This document shows positions 22,573-31,676 of a stretch of 64,000 nt of DNA, piece after piece. A model generated the notes under the pieces. That model was not told where the DNA came from. It searched no databases and saw only the letters and a program-made list of their open reading frames with translations. Each line of letters begins with the position of its first letter. Positions within the stretch are counted from its first letter, which is position 1. The position numbers and the translations under genes were made by a program. The DNA is from Apricaphanius iberus (Eukaryota; Chordata; Actinopteri; Cyprinodontiformes; Aphaniidae). The DNA lies in assembly GCA_028564705.1 (NCBI GenBank), contig JAPXFQ010002104.1, forward strand, positions 434,001 to 498,000, written 5' to 3'.

Positions 22573-24573
22573 TCATTCTTTAGGCGTTATCACTGGATCA
22601 ATTGAAATTACCGGGCTTAAAATGGCAATCTCACATTTTGCAACTAGTTTTGCTGCTTCGTCTGCTGCATTGTTACCCTTTATCACGTCTGTGTTGCCTT
22701 TTCGGTGAGCTGGGCATTTTATCACAGCCAGTTTTGTAGGGAGCATCATTGCTGTAATTAGTTCGTTTATTTGTTTCCCATGTTGTATGGGAGTTCCATC
22801 TGCCTTTTTGAAGCCTCTTTGTTTCCACACATTTCCGAAAAGGTGACAAACACCGATTGAATACGCAGAATCTGAGAAAACGTTTGCGGTTTTGCCCTCT
22901 GCTAATTTGCAAGCTTCTGTTAGCGCTTTCAGTTCAGCCAGTTGAGCTGAACAGGGTTGCTCGCATTTTTCTGCTCTGACTGTTTTAAAGCCGTCATTTG
23001 TTTTTTCCACCACTGCATAGCCTGCATGATTTCCGAGGTGATCTCTAAAACAAGATCCGTCAACAAAGTAAGTGACATCTGGACTGTCAAAAGGTGTGGA
23101 CTCTAAGTCTGGTCTTAGTTTTGTGTATGTTGCAGACTCAGCGATGCATTCATGTGGTTCTCCCTCAAACTCAAATGGAACGGCGTTTGCTGGATTGTTT
23201 GTTGTGCATCTTTTTATTGTTACATCTGGATATGTTAGCAGAGGCATGTACTGGAGGCATCTTGATTGGTGTACCACAAATCTTCCTTGATTAATGAGTT
23301 CAGCGATTTTGTGGTGGGTATAAATGATGACTGGGTAACCCATTGTTATCGCTGAAGCTTTTTCATATGCAAAGTGTACAGCTGCTAGGCCTTGGTAGCA
23401 TGGAGGCCAGCCTTGGACTACATTATCAAGTTTCACACTGTAGTATGCAATTGGTTGTTTTTGTCTGCCACTACATGATTCCTGCAATAACACTGCCGAG
23501 GCGTACATGTTTTGATGATTGGCTACATAGAGTAGAAATGGCTTTGTGTAGTCTGGTGTTGCAAGGCATGGTGCAGTTTGCATGTCACATTTTATTGCTT
23601 CAAAAGCTATTTTAGCCTCAGTTGACCATTTCAGTTGCGCTTTCAGAGACTCGGTACCAGCCTCTTTCATTATTGCTCTGAGTGGTGCTGTCTTTTCAGC
23701 ATAGTTTTCAATCCAGTCAGAGCTGAAACCTGTCAGTCCTAAGAATGTCATAATTTCACCAACGTTTCTCGGTAATGGTGCTTTGCTTATTCCTTCAACA
23801 TGTTCTTGTGAAATGGAGACTGTTCCATGAGAGATTGTTCTCCCCAGGTATTCTACCTGTGTTTGGCAGTATTGAAGTTTTGCTTGGGAGGCCTTGTGAC
23901 CTCTTTGAGCCAGTCTGGTTAACACTTTGATTGAGTCCTCATGACAGCTTTCAAGGCTGTTTGATGCGATCACCAGGTCGTCAACGTACTGGAGCAATGT
24001 GCCTTTAATTTGGAGCCCTTCCAAGTCTTGTCTAAGGACTTGGTTAAACACATGAGGGCTGTGTTTCAGGCCTTGTGGAACCCTAGTGTATGTGTATTGT
24101 TTTCCGCGATATTTGAAAGCAAAGAGATATTGTGATGTCTCTGCCAGAGGGATGCTAAAAAATGCGGAACATAAGTCAATCCCTGTGAAATATTTAGCTT
24201 CTCGTGGGAGGTTTGTAAGCAAAGTGTGTGGGTTTGGCACTTCTGCTGGCCAGTCTTCGATTATTTCATTGATCGCTCTCAAATCATGCACCAACCGATA
24301 TTTTGACTTATCTGCTTTTAGGACTGGAAGGATGGGAGTATTGCAAACACTGTATGTTTCCTTCAGTACTCCTGCGGTTAGTAAGCCATAGATTGTGGCA
24401 CTTATTCCTTCTTCTGCTTCTGGTTTCATTGGGTACTGTGGCCGTCTAGGGAGAAGTGTAACACCTTGTTTCAATTTTATTTCAACAGGACTGGCTGATA
24501 GTGCCAATCCAACATCCGTGTCATGTTTTGACCACAGTTGTTCTGGAACCTGATTTAGCATCTTTTTCACCAA
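22573..24573 (-). CDS. pol: Retroviral reverse transcriptase and RNase H (part of pol)
   Basis: 666 codons open. The reverse transcriptase palm shows FTGIDLCSAFF (motif A, D at about 133), RVPQGLKHSP and LQYVDDLV (catalytic YVDD at 196-199). The connection follows, then an RNase H domain with the acidic residues at about D505 (TYFVDGS), E547 (AELKAL), D568 (FSDSAYS) and D638 (NAADEA). It ends in TGA at 22573-22575; integrase sequence continues in the same frame beyond, so this stop is a nonsense mutation, not the natural end. The usual retroviral pol would be one polyprotein from protease through integrase. Confidence 0.93.
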   Translation of the reverse strand: MVKKMLNQVPEQLWSKHDTDVGLALSASPVEIKLKQGVTLLPRRPQYPMKPEAEEGISATIYGLLTAGVLKETYSVCNTPILPVLKADKSKYRLVHDLRAINEIIEDWPAEVPNPHTLLTNLPREAKYFTGIDLCSAFFSIPLAETSQYLFAFKYRGKQYTYTRVPQGLKHSPHVFNQVLRQDLEGLQIKGTLLQYVDDLVIASNSLESCHEDSIKVLTRLAQRGHKASQAKLQYCQTQVEYLGRTISHGTVSISQEHVEGISKAPLPRNVGEIMTFLGLTGFSSDWIENYAEKTAPLRAIMKEAGTESLKAQLKWSTEAKIAFEAIKCDMQTAPCLATPDYTKPFLLYVANHQNMYASAVLLQESCSGRQKQPIAYYSVKLDNVVQGWPPCYQGLAAVHFAYEKASAITMGYPVIIYTHHKIAELINQGRFVVHQSRCLQYMPLLTYPDVTIKRCTTNNPANAVPFEFEGEPHECIAESATYTKLRPDLESTPFDSPDVTYFVDGSCFRDHLGNHAGYAVVEKTNDGFKTVRAEKCEQPCSAQLAELKALTEACKLAEGKTANVFSDSAYSIGVCHLFGNVWKQRGFKKADGTPIQHGKQINELITAMMLPTKLAVIKCPAHRKGNTDVIKGNNAADEAAKLVAKCEIAILSPVISIDPVITPKE

Positions 24574-25520
24574 TGCTTCCTGGCATGTTTTAGATTGTGT
24601 GAGTTGTTGCTTTTGTTGTTCTTTGGGACTGACACTACTTGTGGTTTAGCTAGTGCAGATGTTTCACAAAGGATTTTGATCATGGTTGAATCTTTAGTTG
24701 TGAGGATTAAAGGGTTGTCTGTTGTTTGCCAAGAGGCCTGTGTGGCTGCCAGCATCATAGGCCCCAAGTCTTTGGATTCAAAGCCTTTGTTGACTAGTAA
24801 CGTGATATGAGGTGCAGATTCTGGTACACAGTACCATCTCTCGATGAATGGGTTTGTTTTTACATTTAGGGCTGCCCCTTGTTTTCCTATCAAAATGTAA
24901 CCTATTTCTAGCTCAACCTGTAGGTCTTTAGTTGCTTTGTCCCATTCTTCCTCGAATATCTCACTGCACGATGGATCATAGAACATAGTGCAATGAAAAC
25001 TACTGAATGGTTTGGTTGAATTAGGGATCTGTGCTTTGATGAATTTTTCCCATTTTCCAAAAATGTCAGTTACTGTTTCAGAAATGTTACCTAGCCAGTA
25101 GACTTTTGTCAGCTCTGTGTTAACATGCATCTGTAGATCCAATCCAGAGCTGTCAATGTATATCCCTTGTGGTGAACACCAAATTTTTGCATTTAGTTTG
25201 CAAAGTGCATCTCTTCCCAAAAGGTTTACTGGTGTTTGATTTGACACAAGGATGGGAATCTCAATTTCGCTTTCGTCAATGCTTAATTTTATTGGAGCTG
25301 TTACTGGATTGAACTGTGGTATGCCTGAGAATCCTACGGTTTTGATGAACTTATCCGTCAAGGGGAGGTGTTTTGCGAAGCTTGTGTTTACACAAGTGTA
25401 ACTAGCTCCAGTATCAATTAGCATGTTTGTCGGTTTCCCTTCTAATTTTACTTCAATGAATGGATCACGTTCTACGTTTAGAGAAACTTGAAACTCCCCT
25501 GCAGGATTCTCATGGCACCC
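24567..25520 (-). CDS. pro: Retroviral protease plus extra HxT/HxT domain (5' part of pol)
   Basis: This directly follows the gag UAG (25521-25523) in the same frame. The aspartic protease has active site LIDTGAS (codons from 25421), a flap region and LLGRDALC, over about the first 80 residues from the ATG at 25424. Then comes an extra region (about residues 105-235) that is not part of a normal protease or reverse transcriptase: it contains FHCTMFYD (H144-T146) and APHITLLV (H206-T208). Two H-x-T motifs each in a hydrophobic strand context are the signature of 2H phosphoesterases. The 62-residue spacing is shorter than in most of that superfamily, so the assignment is tentative. The frame closes at 24567, just inside the start of the reverse transcriptase frame. 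Confidence 0.85.
   Translation of the reverse strand, partial: GCHENPAGEFQVSLNVERDPFIEVKLEGKPTNMLIDTGASYTCVNTSFAKHLPLTDKFIKTVGFSGIPQFNPVTAPIKLSIDESEIEIPILVSNQTPVNLLGRDALCKLNAKIWCSPQGIYIDSSGLDLQMHVNTELTKVYWLGNISETVTDIFGKWEKFIKAQIPNSTKPFSSFHCTMFYDPSCSEIFEEEWDKATKDLQVELEIGYILIGKQGAALNVKTNPFIERWYCVPESAPHITLLVNKGFESKDLGPMMLAATQASWQTTDNPLILTTKDSTMIKILCETSALAKPQVVSVPKNNKSNNSHNLKHARKHW
24621..24627 (-). promoter_or_regulatory. Candidate -1 slippery heptamer between protease and RT frames
   Basis: On the - strand the sequence C CCA AAG fits the X XXY YYZ pattern in the protease frame. The reverse transcriptase frame is -1 to it and becomes open about 30 nt upstream (after a TAA), staying open thereafter. 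A programmed shift is therefore possible; a plain one-base mutation is the simpler alternative. Z = G is a weak slippery end in animals, and no downstream pseudoknot was identified by eye. Confidence 0.3.
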
Positions 25521-27546
25521 CTAGCGTACATTTGTCAAGTGGTTCACTGGACCTCTAAAATTGCCTCTCTGTCCTGTTCGGCCCCGCCCGCTCCACTCAG
25601 GAGCAACAGGTGCATCCTCACAATCTCGGGCCAGATGTCCCGGCCGATTGCACACCCAGCAACAGTCTCCATAAGGCCTTGCGCCTCTGCCTCTTTGCCC
25701 TTCACTCCAAGTTCTGCGGTAAAATGGACGTCTTTGGCCCATTCCTCGACCACCCCTTCGATTTGGGAATATATTAATCACAGGAGGGGGGATTGGTGGG
25801 GGATTAGGCGGCTGTGGTGTCATAACCATTTGTGTAGTATGTCCTTCAGTCTCTAACGCAGTTGCTGGTTTCGTTTGCTTTGCTTTAGCTTTATCTTGTA
25901 GTTCTGCAATGTGGAGCTGTGTAAGTTTTCGTTGAGCGTTTCTTTCATCTTCTTGGGCTTTCAAAAGCTCCTTTCTGTATATTCCAATAATATGGCACAC
26001 GTTTTCCCTGGACATGACATGGCTCATGGAGTGAATCCCAACTGTTTTTTCAAGTCTCTCCTTCACTTTTTCTGGGAGAGCAGCCATTAGGGATGACCGA
26101 AACAATGTCCGCATCACGGCATTTTCATTAGGGTCGCTTTCCGTTTCTTCTTGCCATCTTTTGAGCTGTCGTTCTACGTACGCAGCTGGATTCTCCCCTT
26201 CTGATATTCCTTCGCCTTTTAAGACGGACGGGTCAACATTTGTGGGGTATTGTTTCCTCAGTAGGTCCCATACCCTGTTTCTGTAGGGGTTGAAGGTCAC
26301 CCCATCATTGTCGGAGTCCGTTATAAAACAAAGATCTCCTTCATTTAGCATATTGTTCATGGCAGTCATGCCCATGACTCTTGCTAGTATTGCTTTAATG
26401 TCCCCCAGGGCGAGCATCAGTCCGGTAGTCTGTTCCTCGAATGCTCTGACCCACCTTGTCGCCCCGTCGTGGATATCGGGCAGACGGGCCACCAAGCCAT
26501 TGAGATCTAACATTTGCCAGGGAACATAATTTATGTTAGTGCCCTTTACCAAAATAGGGCACATTGCCCCATCAGGGAACCTTTGGGGTTTTTTTAATTT
26601 TTTCTCTGTCGCGTAAGTCATGCTGCTTTTGTGCATCCACCACAATGTTTGTTGCAGTTTCCGCTGGGTTCTGATGTGTTGGCTGGGCTGTTGAGGTGGT
26701 TGGTGTTGGTGAGTAGCAATTGGGACGATAATTAAGGTTAAAGTCCTTTTGTTTTACTTTTGTTTCTTTTTGTTTTCCTTTGTCATCTGATTGTTGTGGT
26801 TCTACAAATGTATTGTAACATTTATCAATCTCTTTTTCTAATTCATTTATTATTGTTCGTTTAACTTCCCTGTTGGGATTGAGATCTTTATTTTGCAGTG
26901 TTTGCCAGAACTGATCCTTGACAGTCTCAGGGTTTTGTGTCTTTATTCCTGCATAGCAGTCTCTGAATTCAGGTTTCTTAATGGTAGTACTGCAATGGAC
27001 AGGTGATCGTAATTGTTGTGGGGATGGAAGTCCATTCCCTTCTCCGCTTTCTTCTGATAAGCTGGTTCCTGTTAATCTTAGCAGTGGTGCATATTCTTCC
27101 ATATCATATTTCTTTATATCAAAGTTAGCATTTATGTGTAGATCACCTTGCAGGCATGGGTAAATGCCTTGTGTAGGATCTTGATTTACAAGTGGTTTTG
27201 TTTCTGTTTGCTTTTCAGGTAGATTTAACTCTCCCTGTTTTTTAGTCAGGCTTGTCATCATTGCTTTGAGATTTCCTCTGAAATTATCACCTTCAGTTCT
27301 GAAAAGTTTTAGAATCTGTAGTTCTTTTTGTCTTTTTTCTTTTCTATTTTTCCTATTTTGTTTGGCTTTGTAGTCAAGAATCCTTTGTTCCATTATTTCA
27401 TTCAAGAGCAAGTCGAATGATCCTCCTTGTGGCCAGGGGTTTGTAAAGTTTTTGGTTCGTTTATACCATTTCTCAGATATTTTATCGATGTCTTTTGCTA
27501 ATTCAGGATTTTTTACTGACAGAATGGAGACAGGGTCGGCAGCCAT
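25521..27546 (-). pseudogene. gag: Retroviral gag polyprotein, one frameshift
   Basis: It starts ATG at 27546. The first piece (to 26572) is a basic, charged matrix-like region with no glycine at position 2, so no myristoylation signal. In an A-rich run near 26585-26600 the reading must move +1 to the second piece (to 25521), which holds capsid sequence and, near its end, the zinc knuckle CWVCNRPGHLARDC (C-x2-C-x4-H-x4-C) in an arginine/glycine-rich nucleocapsid. It ends in UAG at 25521-25523 with protease following in frame, the gammaretroviral readthrough arrangement. The frameshift sits in a homopolymer, so a sequencing error is possible. Confidence 0.88.
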
Positions 27547-30044
27547 GATGAACTCTAGTGTATTTGTGTTTCAGATTTTTCAAGTGTTTTAGTTTAATCA
27601 GAATATTTTATTTATTTAATGGCAATTCCACAATTTATCAGTTGATTATGAGCCTTCTTGCTGTTCTGAAAGAAGGGAGGGGAGGTTAAGTCCTGATCTT
27701 TAGATCTGTGTATTTTCTATTAACTTCTGTTTTTTTAAACAGTAAGTTGTTTTATTATTTTGAAAATGTCCTTTAATTAGATCCTTTATAAAAAGACATC
27801 AAGGTTAATGCTTCATCATTGGAACAATTCAACTGTAGCACAAAAAGTCAGGAAAGGATTTTCCCTTATTGTTATCTCAGTATGGGTGAAGCAACTGTGT
27901 AAATAATCAATTAGTTTTTAACAATATACTCTCAAAGCTCAAATGATGTTGTCTACTTTATGTTTCATTAATAGGAGTAAGCTTAATAGGCAAAGCAATG
28001 TTTAAAATATAGTTTATTTCAATTTCATGAGCACACCACACTGATCAGTTCACGGCTGTGCTTGCTGCTAACTTTTTTTGACCAAGGGTAAATTTGGAGG
28101 GCTGGTCCCTAGGAGGGTCTTCAGGCAGAATTATGCAGTGGAGGAGGAGAAGAGTTGGCTTAAGGGCGACGCCCCTTCTCTCAGTTTGCTTCCGCCTGCT
28201 GAACAGAACAGATCCGAGCCCTCTCTTACTTGCTACCCCAGCAATTCAACTTACAGCCTGCAAACCGAGCAATACAGCCCTCTCCGGTAAGTCGTGAATT
28301 ATCTTTATCTGTACTTAGGTTGGTTTTAATGCGTATGTGTCTGTGTGTATATGACAATCCTAGTTATAAGCTTGTTGGTGCGATAGTTTTAACACTTATG
28401 ACATCGATTTAAGCTGTTCACTTTTGTTTTAAAACAGAGATCAAACGGTTTTCTGGCTTGTATATTTCCTTTGACGTCTGCAGAGGGTTGCGCAAAAATG
28501 TGTGTGTGTGTGTGTGTGTGAGCGTGTGTGTGTGTGTGTGTGCGCCTTCAATAACAGGAAATGCCTTTCTTCTCTTGCAAGCCAGAGAGTTGAAAAAAGA
28601 AAAAATCAAACCAGATTTTCAACAACAACCCAACAGAGCTCTGTTACTTTCTAAAAGCACAAGCTTTTGTACTTAAACTAAAGCTTTACATAAATATTAG
28701 TGTTTTAACTGTTTGCTGTTTTACAGATGTTTAAAGCTTCTCGCCAAGAACACTTCCGAGCACAGAGAGAGGAAAAAGACAACCAGCTTCACAGTTTGTA
28801 CAACTCGTAAAGTATAATCCACTCTGAATTCTTAGCACAGCGCTAATTACAACATTATCAATCTTCTTCAGCACAACAACGTATTCTAAGTAGCCTCCTT
28901 CAGCAAGAATATTCAAAGCAACCTGAACACATCGAAATTGAACTAAAAGTGTAAAATATAACAGTGAACATAGCAATCGGCACACAGCACAAAACTTGTC
29001 ATTGATTTATATGCAATTTATAAGCAATTGAATCAACAGCATGCAATGTCATTCAGAACATTTCTTTTGCAAGTAGTGTGCAGCGGCAGTTATACACACA
29101 AAATCATTATTATAGCAGATCTGTCAAACCATGCATTTGTCAACGGTCACGTCAATGTCCGTGTCTATTTACTTTGAAATAAACTTTCCCTATTCTCCCA
29201 GTTTGGTCTGTTGTTTTTTATTTGTTTGATTGTTGTACTTTAATGTCCTAAATTTTTAAACCTGCAGGGTTTTAAATCCAATCCAAATTAATTTATTTTT
29301 TATTTTTTTATAATATGTGCACTTTATAGTAGTAATTATTATCATTGATTATTATCATTACTACTCTTTTTACCTTTTTACAGTCGACTGTCTTAATTCT
29401 TAACTCACACAATAGCACACTACTGCTATTTTCTCTTTATGAAGCTTCAATTTAACTCTTTACTCTTTAACTCTTAACTCTTAGCGCTATTTTCTTTAAC
29501 ACAGTTTCACACAGAGTATTCTTTTTCACAAATACTTCTCAAGAGGTTTTTTTTTTGTGTTACTCTAAGGGTTTTTTCCTTTTTTTTTTTTCCAAAAGTT
29601 CTTAAAGCAGAACTTTTTATTTATTTATTATTTTCTCATTTATACTATTTTTTTTGTTCTTTCTTAAAACTAAGGCACAGTTTCTTTTACCTCTATTTTC
29701 ATTTACTCTGTTTTTCTTATATTGTCTCTTTTATCTCTTCTTTGTCTCTTCTTTTTCTCTTTACAGCTGTCTCTAAGTCCAATTTTGGGTCTCGTATCTG
29801 CTCAGGGTTCTTTTTTCCTTTTTAACACTTATAAGCAAATTTTGGACAGCTCATCTCCCGGGAGATATTGGCTGCAGCGTACTTCCAGATGAGAAGCTGA
29901 TAATGCCTAGGAACTTCTTCTGACTTTAGCATCCAGACAAACTCCGACACCAGAGGAGAAAATGTAAAATTATTTTACCTTTAGAAGGATCTATTTTGGC
30001 CGGCCTTTCTCCCCTGAAGCCGGGGTGCGTTCGGCTGCCGTCAG
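27547..30044 (-). other. Very long proviral leader (2.5 kb) upstream of gag
   Basis: About 2.5 kb between the primer-binding site and the gag start. On the - strand it is purine/A-rich (the + strand shows CT-rich runs at 29520-29830), and it contains a CA/TG microsatellite (28499-28543). A small - strand frame at 28731-28985 (84 codons) begins with a hydrophobic, signal-like stretch; it could be a leader-encoded peptide, but nothing else supports that. Splice donor and packaging signals are expected here but cannot be assigned. Confidence 0.55.
28499..28543. repeat. (TG)n microsatellite in proviral leader
   Basis: TG repeat with one AGCG interruption, between gag and the 5' LTR of the provirus. 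Confidence 0.95.
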
Positions 30045-30062
30045 ACCTTGGCTGGCTCGCCA
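30045..30062 (-). promoter_or_regulatory. Primer-binding site matching tRNA-Arg
   Basis: Two bases after the 5' LTR the - strand reads TGGCGAGCCAGCCA, complementary to the 3' end of vertebrate tRNA-Arg(ACG), which ends TGGCTGGCTCG plus CCA. The match is 14 bases before it breaks. Arginine tRNA priming is rare among retroviruses; I recall it from snakehead fish retrovirus. Confidence 0.75.
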
Positions 30063-30064
30063 AA

Positions 30065-30615
30065 TGTTGTTGGTTTTCATTACATGCAAAACATAGATAT
30101 AGATATATAGCTATAATGAAGACTCAAGACAACACAGCTTCTGTTCTAGAAAGTAGCTTCAGCCGGGTTTTATTGGATCTTCGGTCCTCAATACAATGCT
30201 ACATGGGTCATTGACCTCGATATCTAACATTCTGTATCCATTGTCTGTTAACAATTGGCATACCTTATCTCTGAGCAGAAAGCATCCTATCGTCCACGCT
30301 GAGATCCCACAAGACCAACGAAAACCCTTCTCTCCTCTAAAAGGAGCCCTATCTTTTATACTTAATCACTGCGTCACTTACGGGAAACATCTGGTGTTCT
30401 TGGCCAGCGCAACCGTTTGGCTTGACATTAGTTTATCTTCAGGCGCCTAATTGTCTGGTTCTGAAGAGGCCAGAAAAAGCTGGGAACAAAACATTTCCTA
30501 GAATTGCTTAATGACAAGTCTTTCGTGGAAGTACCACGTACATCTTCTCAGCTTCTCAGAATTGATGCACGTGTTGATTACACGTGCCACGCAGGCCCAA
30601 ATTTTGGCTTCTACA
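30065..30615 (-). repeat. Retroviral 5' LTR
   Basis: 551 bp, same ends as the 3' LTR. TATA box complement at 30353-30360 and AATAAA complement at 30169-30174. By eye about 14 differences, including small indels, separate it from 17900-18451. Outside its TG end is ATGA, the target duplication. Confidence 0.95.
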
Positions 30616-30619
30616 ATGA

Positions 30620-31099
30620 CAGAAAAATGCATCTGGTGTGAACAGGAGCAGCGAATAGAACATGATTTCCCTGAGCATTGCCATTATGAACCAGGCGGAA
30701 ATTCTTTACCAGAACAGATCTAACAACCACCTGTGCTCCCAACACAATTTCCACACATCCGATATGACGGACTATTATTTAAATCACTCCAATTCACTTC
30801 ATTATGCAATCATATTTTCTTTCTGCATGCTGCTGTCAAGATTTTTAAAGAGTCCTATCGCTCAAAAAATACATCATCTAAATGTCATGGGTCAGGTGGA
30901 AGTTTCTTTACTGAGGATGGGCGGAAAAAAAAAATATTGATGTAATATTTTGGTTCTCTAAGACTCCCGAAGGGAATCTTTCCATTGTGTGGAGAAAGCA
31001 TGCCAGATATTCCCCCCAACTTTGCGCTGAATGCAGACAATTCTCGCTATCTCAGCATCCAGAGCTCCCATAAAGAGATTTGGTAGATTTGCCCGACGA
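30620..31099. other. Right flank of provirus, nothing coding
   Basis: GCATCTGGTGTGAACAGG at 30629-30646 mirrors GCCTGGTTCACACCAGATGG on the left flank, suggesting the provirus landed inside an older repeat. The rest is unassigned. Confidence 0.35.
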
Positions 31100-31207
31100 G
31101 GTGTACATTATCAGAAAATAATGGATGACGCGGAAGCATGAACTGTCCGACGCAACATGGAGGACTGTTGCTTCCGCAAAGTCCATTATTTTCTGATAAT
31201 GTACACC
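31100..31207. repeat. Long near-perfect hairpin (26-bp arms plus inner 9-bp arms)
   Basis: The arm 31100-31125 (GGTGTACATTATCAGAAAAT, then AATGGA) is perfectly complementary to 31182-31207. After symmetric 4-base gaps a second pair GCGGAAGCA (31130-31138) and TGCTTCCGC (31169-31177) continues the stem, leaving a 30-base loop. It is probably the folded end of a MITE or a head-to-head pair of ends; a shorter GGTGTACATTA/TAATGTACACC palindrome recurs at 31602-31631. Confidence 0.9.
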
Positions 31208-31225
31208 TGGAAGGGCATCATCCCG

Positions 31226-31676
31226 CTTATACCATGGTCACTTACGAAATAAGTAAATATTTAATCAATTAATAATACTGTAATGTGTTTTAGAGTTAAA
31301 ATCATGAGTTTTTTTATATAAGTCGAGCGGACTATTTAATATCTCCCGTATACAAGCATTGCCAAGCAACATGGCCAGAGCGAGCCGACCGCAGCAGTTT
31401 ATCAGTGATGTTATGCAAAATATCATTTCAGAAGGCCAGTGCACTACTTACTGCTTGTGTGTGTCCAGAGGATGATGAGAAACTCAAATACTTTCCCAAA
31501 TTGTTTTTATTAAAGCATATAACGTTGCGTCTCCGTTTCCATGTGAACCAGCGCAATAATTTAGAACTGTCTTCAGGCAATTTGACGGGTCTTCTTTCCT
31601 AGGTGTACATTATCACTTTTTAATGTACACCCTCCAGCCAATCAGAATCGAGTATTCCCCCAGACCATGGTATGAG
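31226..31676. mobile_element. Candidate MITE with CTTATACCATGGTC inverted ends
   Basis: CTTATACCATGGTC at 31226-31239 and its inverted form GACCATGGTATGAG at 31663-31676 (one mismatch) bound about 450 bp with no transposase. It also contains the GGTGTACATTA mini-palindrome near its right end. No clean target duplication was found, so the boundaries are tentative. Confidence 0.5.

Larger units (their letters stand above)
17900..30615 (-). mobile_element. Endogenous retrovirus (gamma/epsilon-like), near full-length provirus
   Basis: A 12.7-kb provirus read on the - strand: 5' LTR at 30065-30615, primer-binding site, long leader, gag, protease with an extra domain, reverse transcriptase/RNase H, integrase, env, 3' LTR at 17900-18451. 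ATGA occurs on both outer sides (17896-17899 and 30616-30619), a 4-bp target duplication. Gag and protease share a frame separated by UAG, as in gammaretroviruses; the zinc knuckle, YVDD and class I env agree with that group. Breaks seen: a gag frameshift in an A-run near 26590, an upstream/downstream frame change near 24620, a nonsense codon at 22573-22575, and an integrase frameshift near 22175. Env is open throughout. The two LTRs differ at roughly 14 places by eye, so it is a moderately young insertion. Confidence 0.95.

Noticed and set aside
26585..26600. A-run in gag as a programmed -1 frameshift site
   Set aside because: The frame change needed is +1, not -1, so the A AAA AAC-type slippery explanation does not fit; an indel in a homopolymer is more likely.
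28418..28676. Open frames around the TG repeat
   Set aside because: Produced by the dinucleotide repeat.
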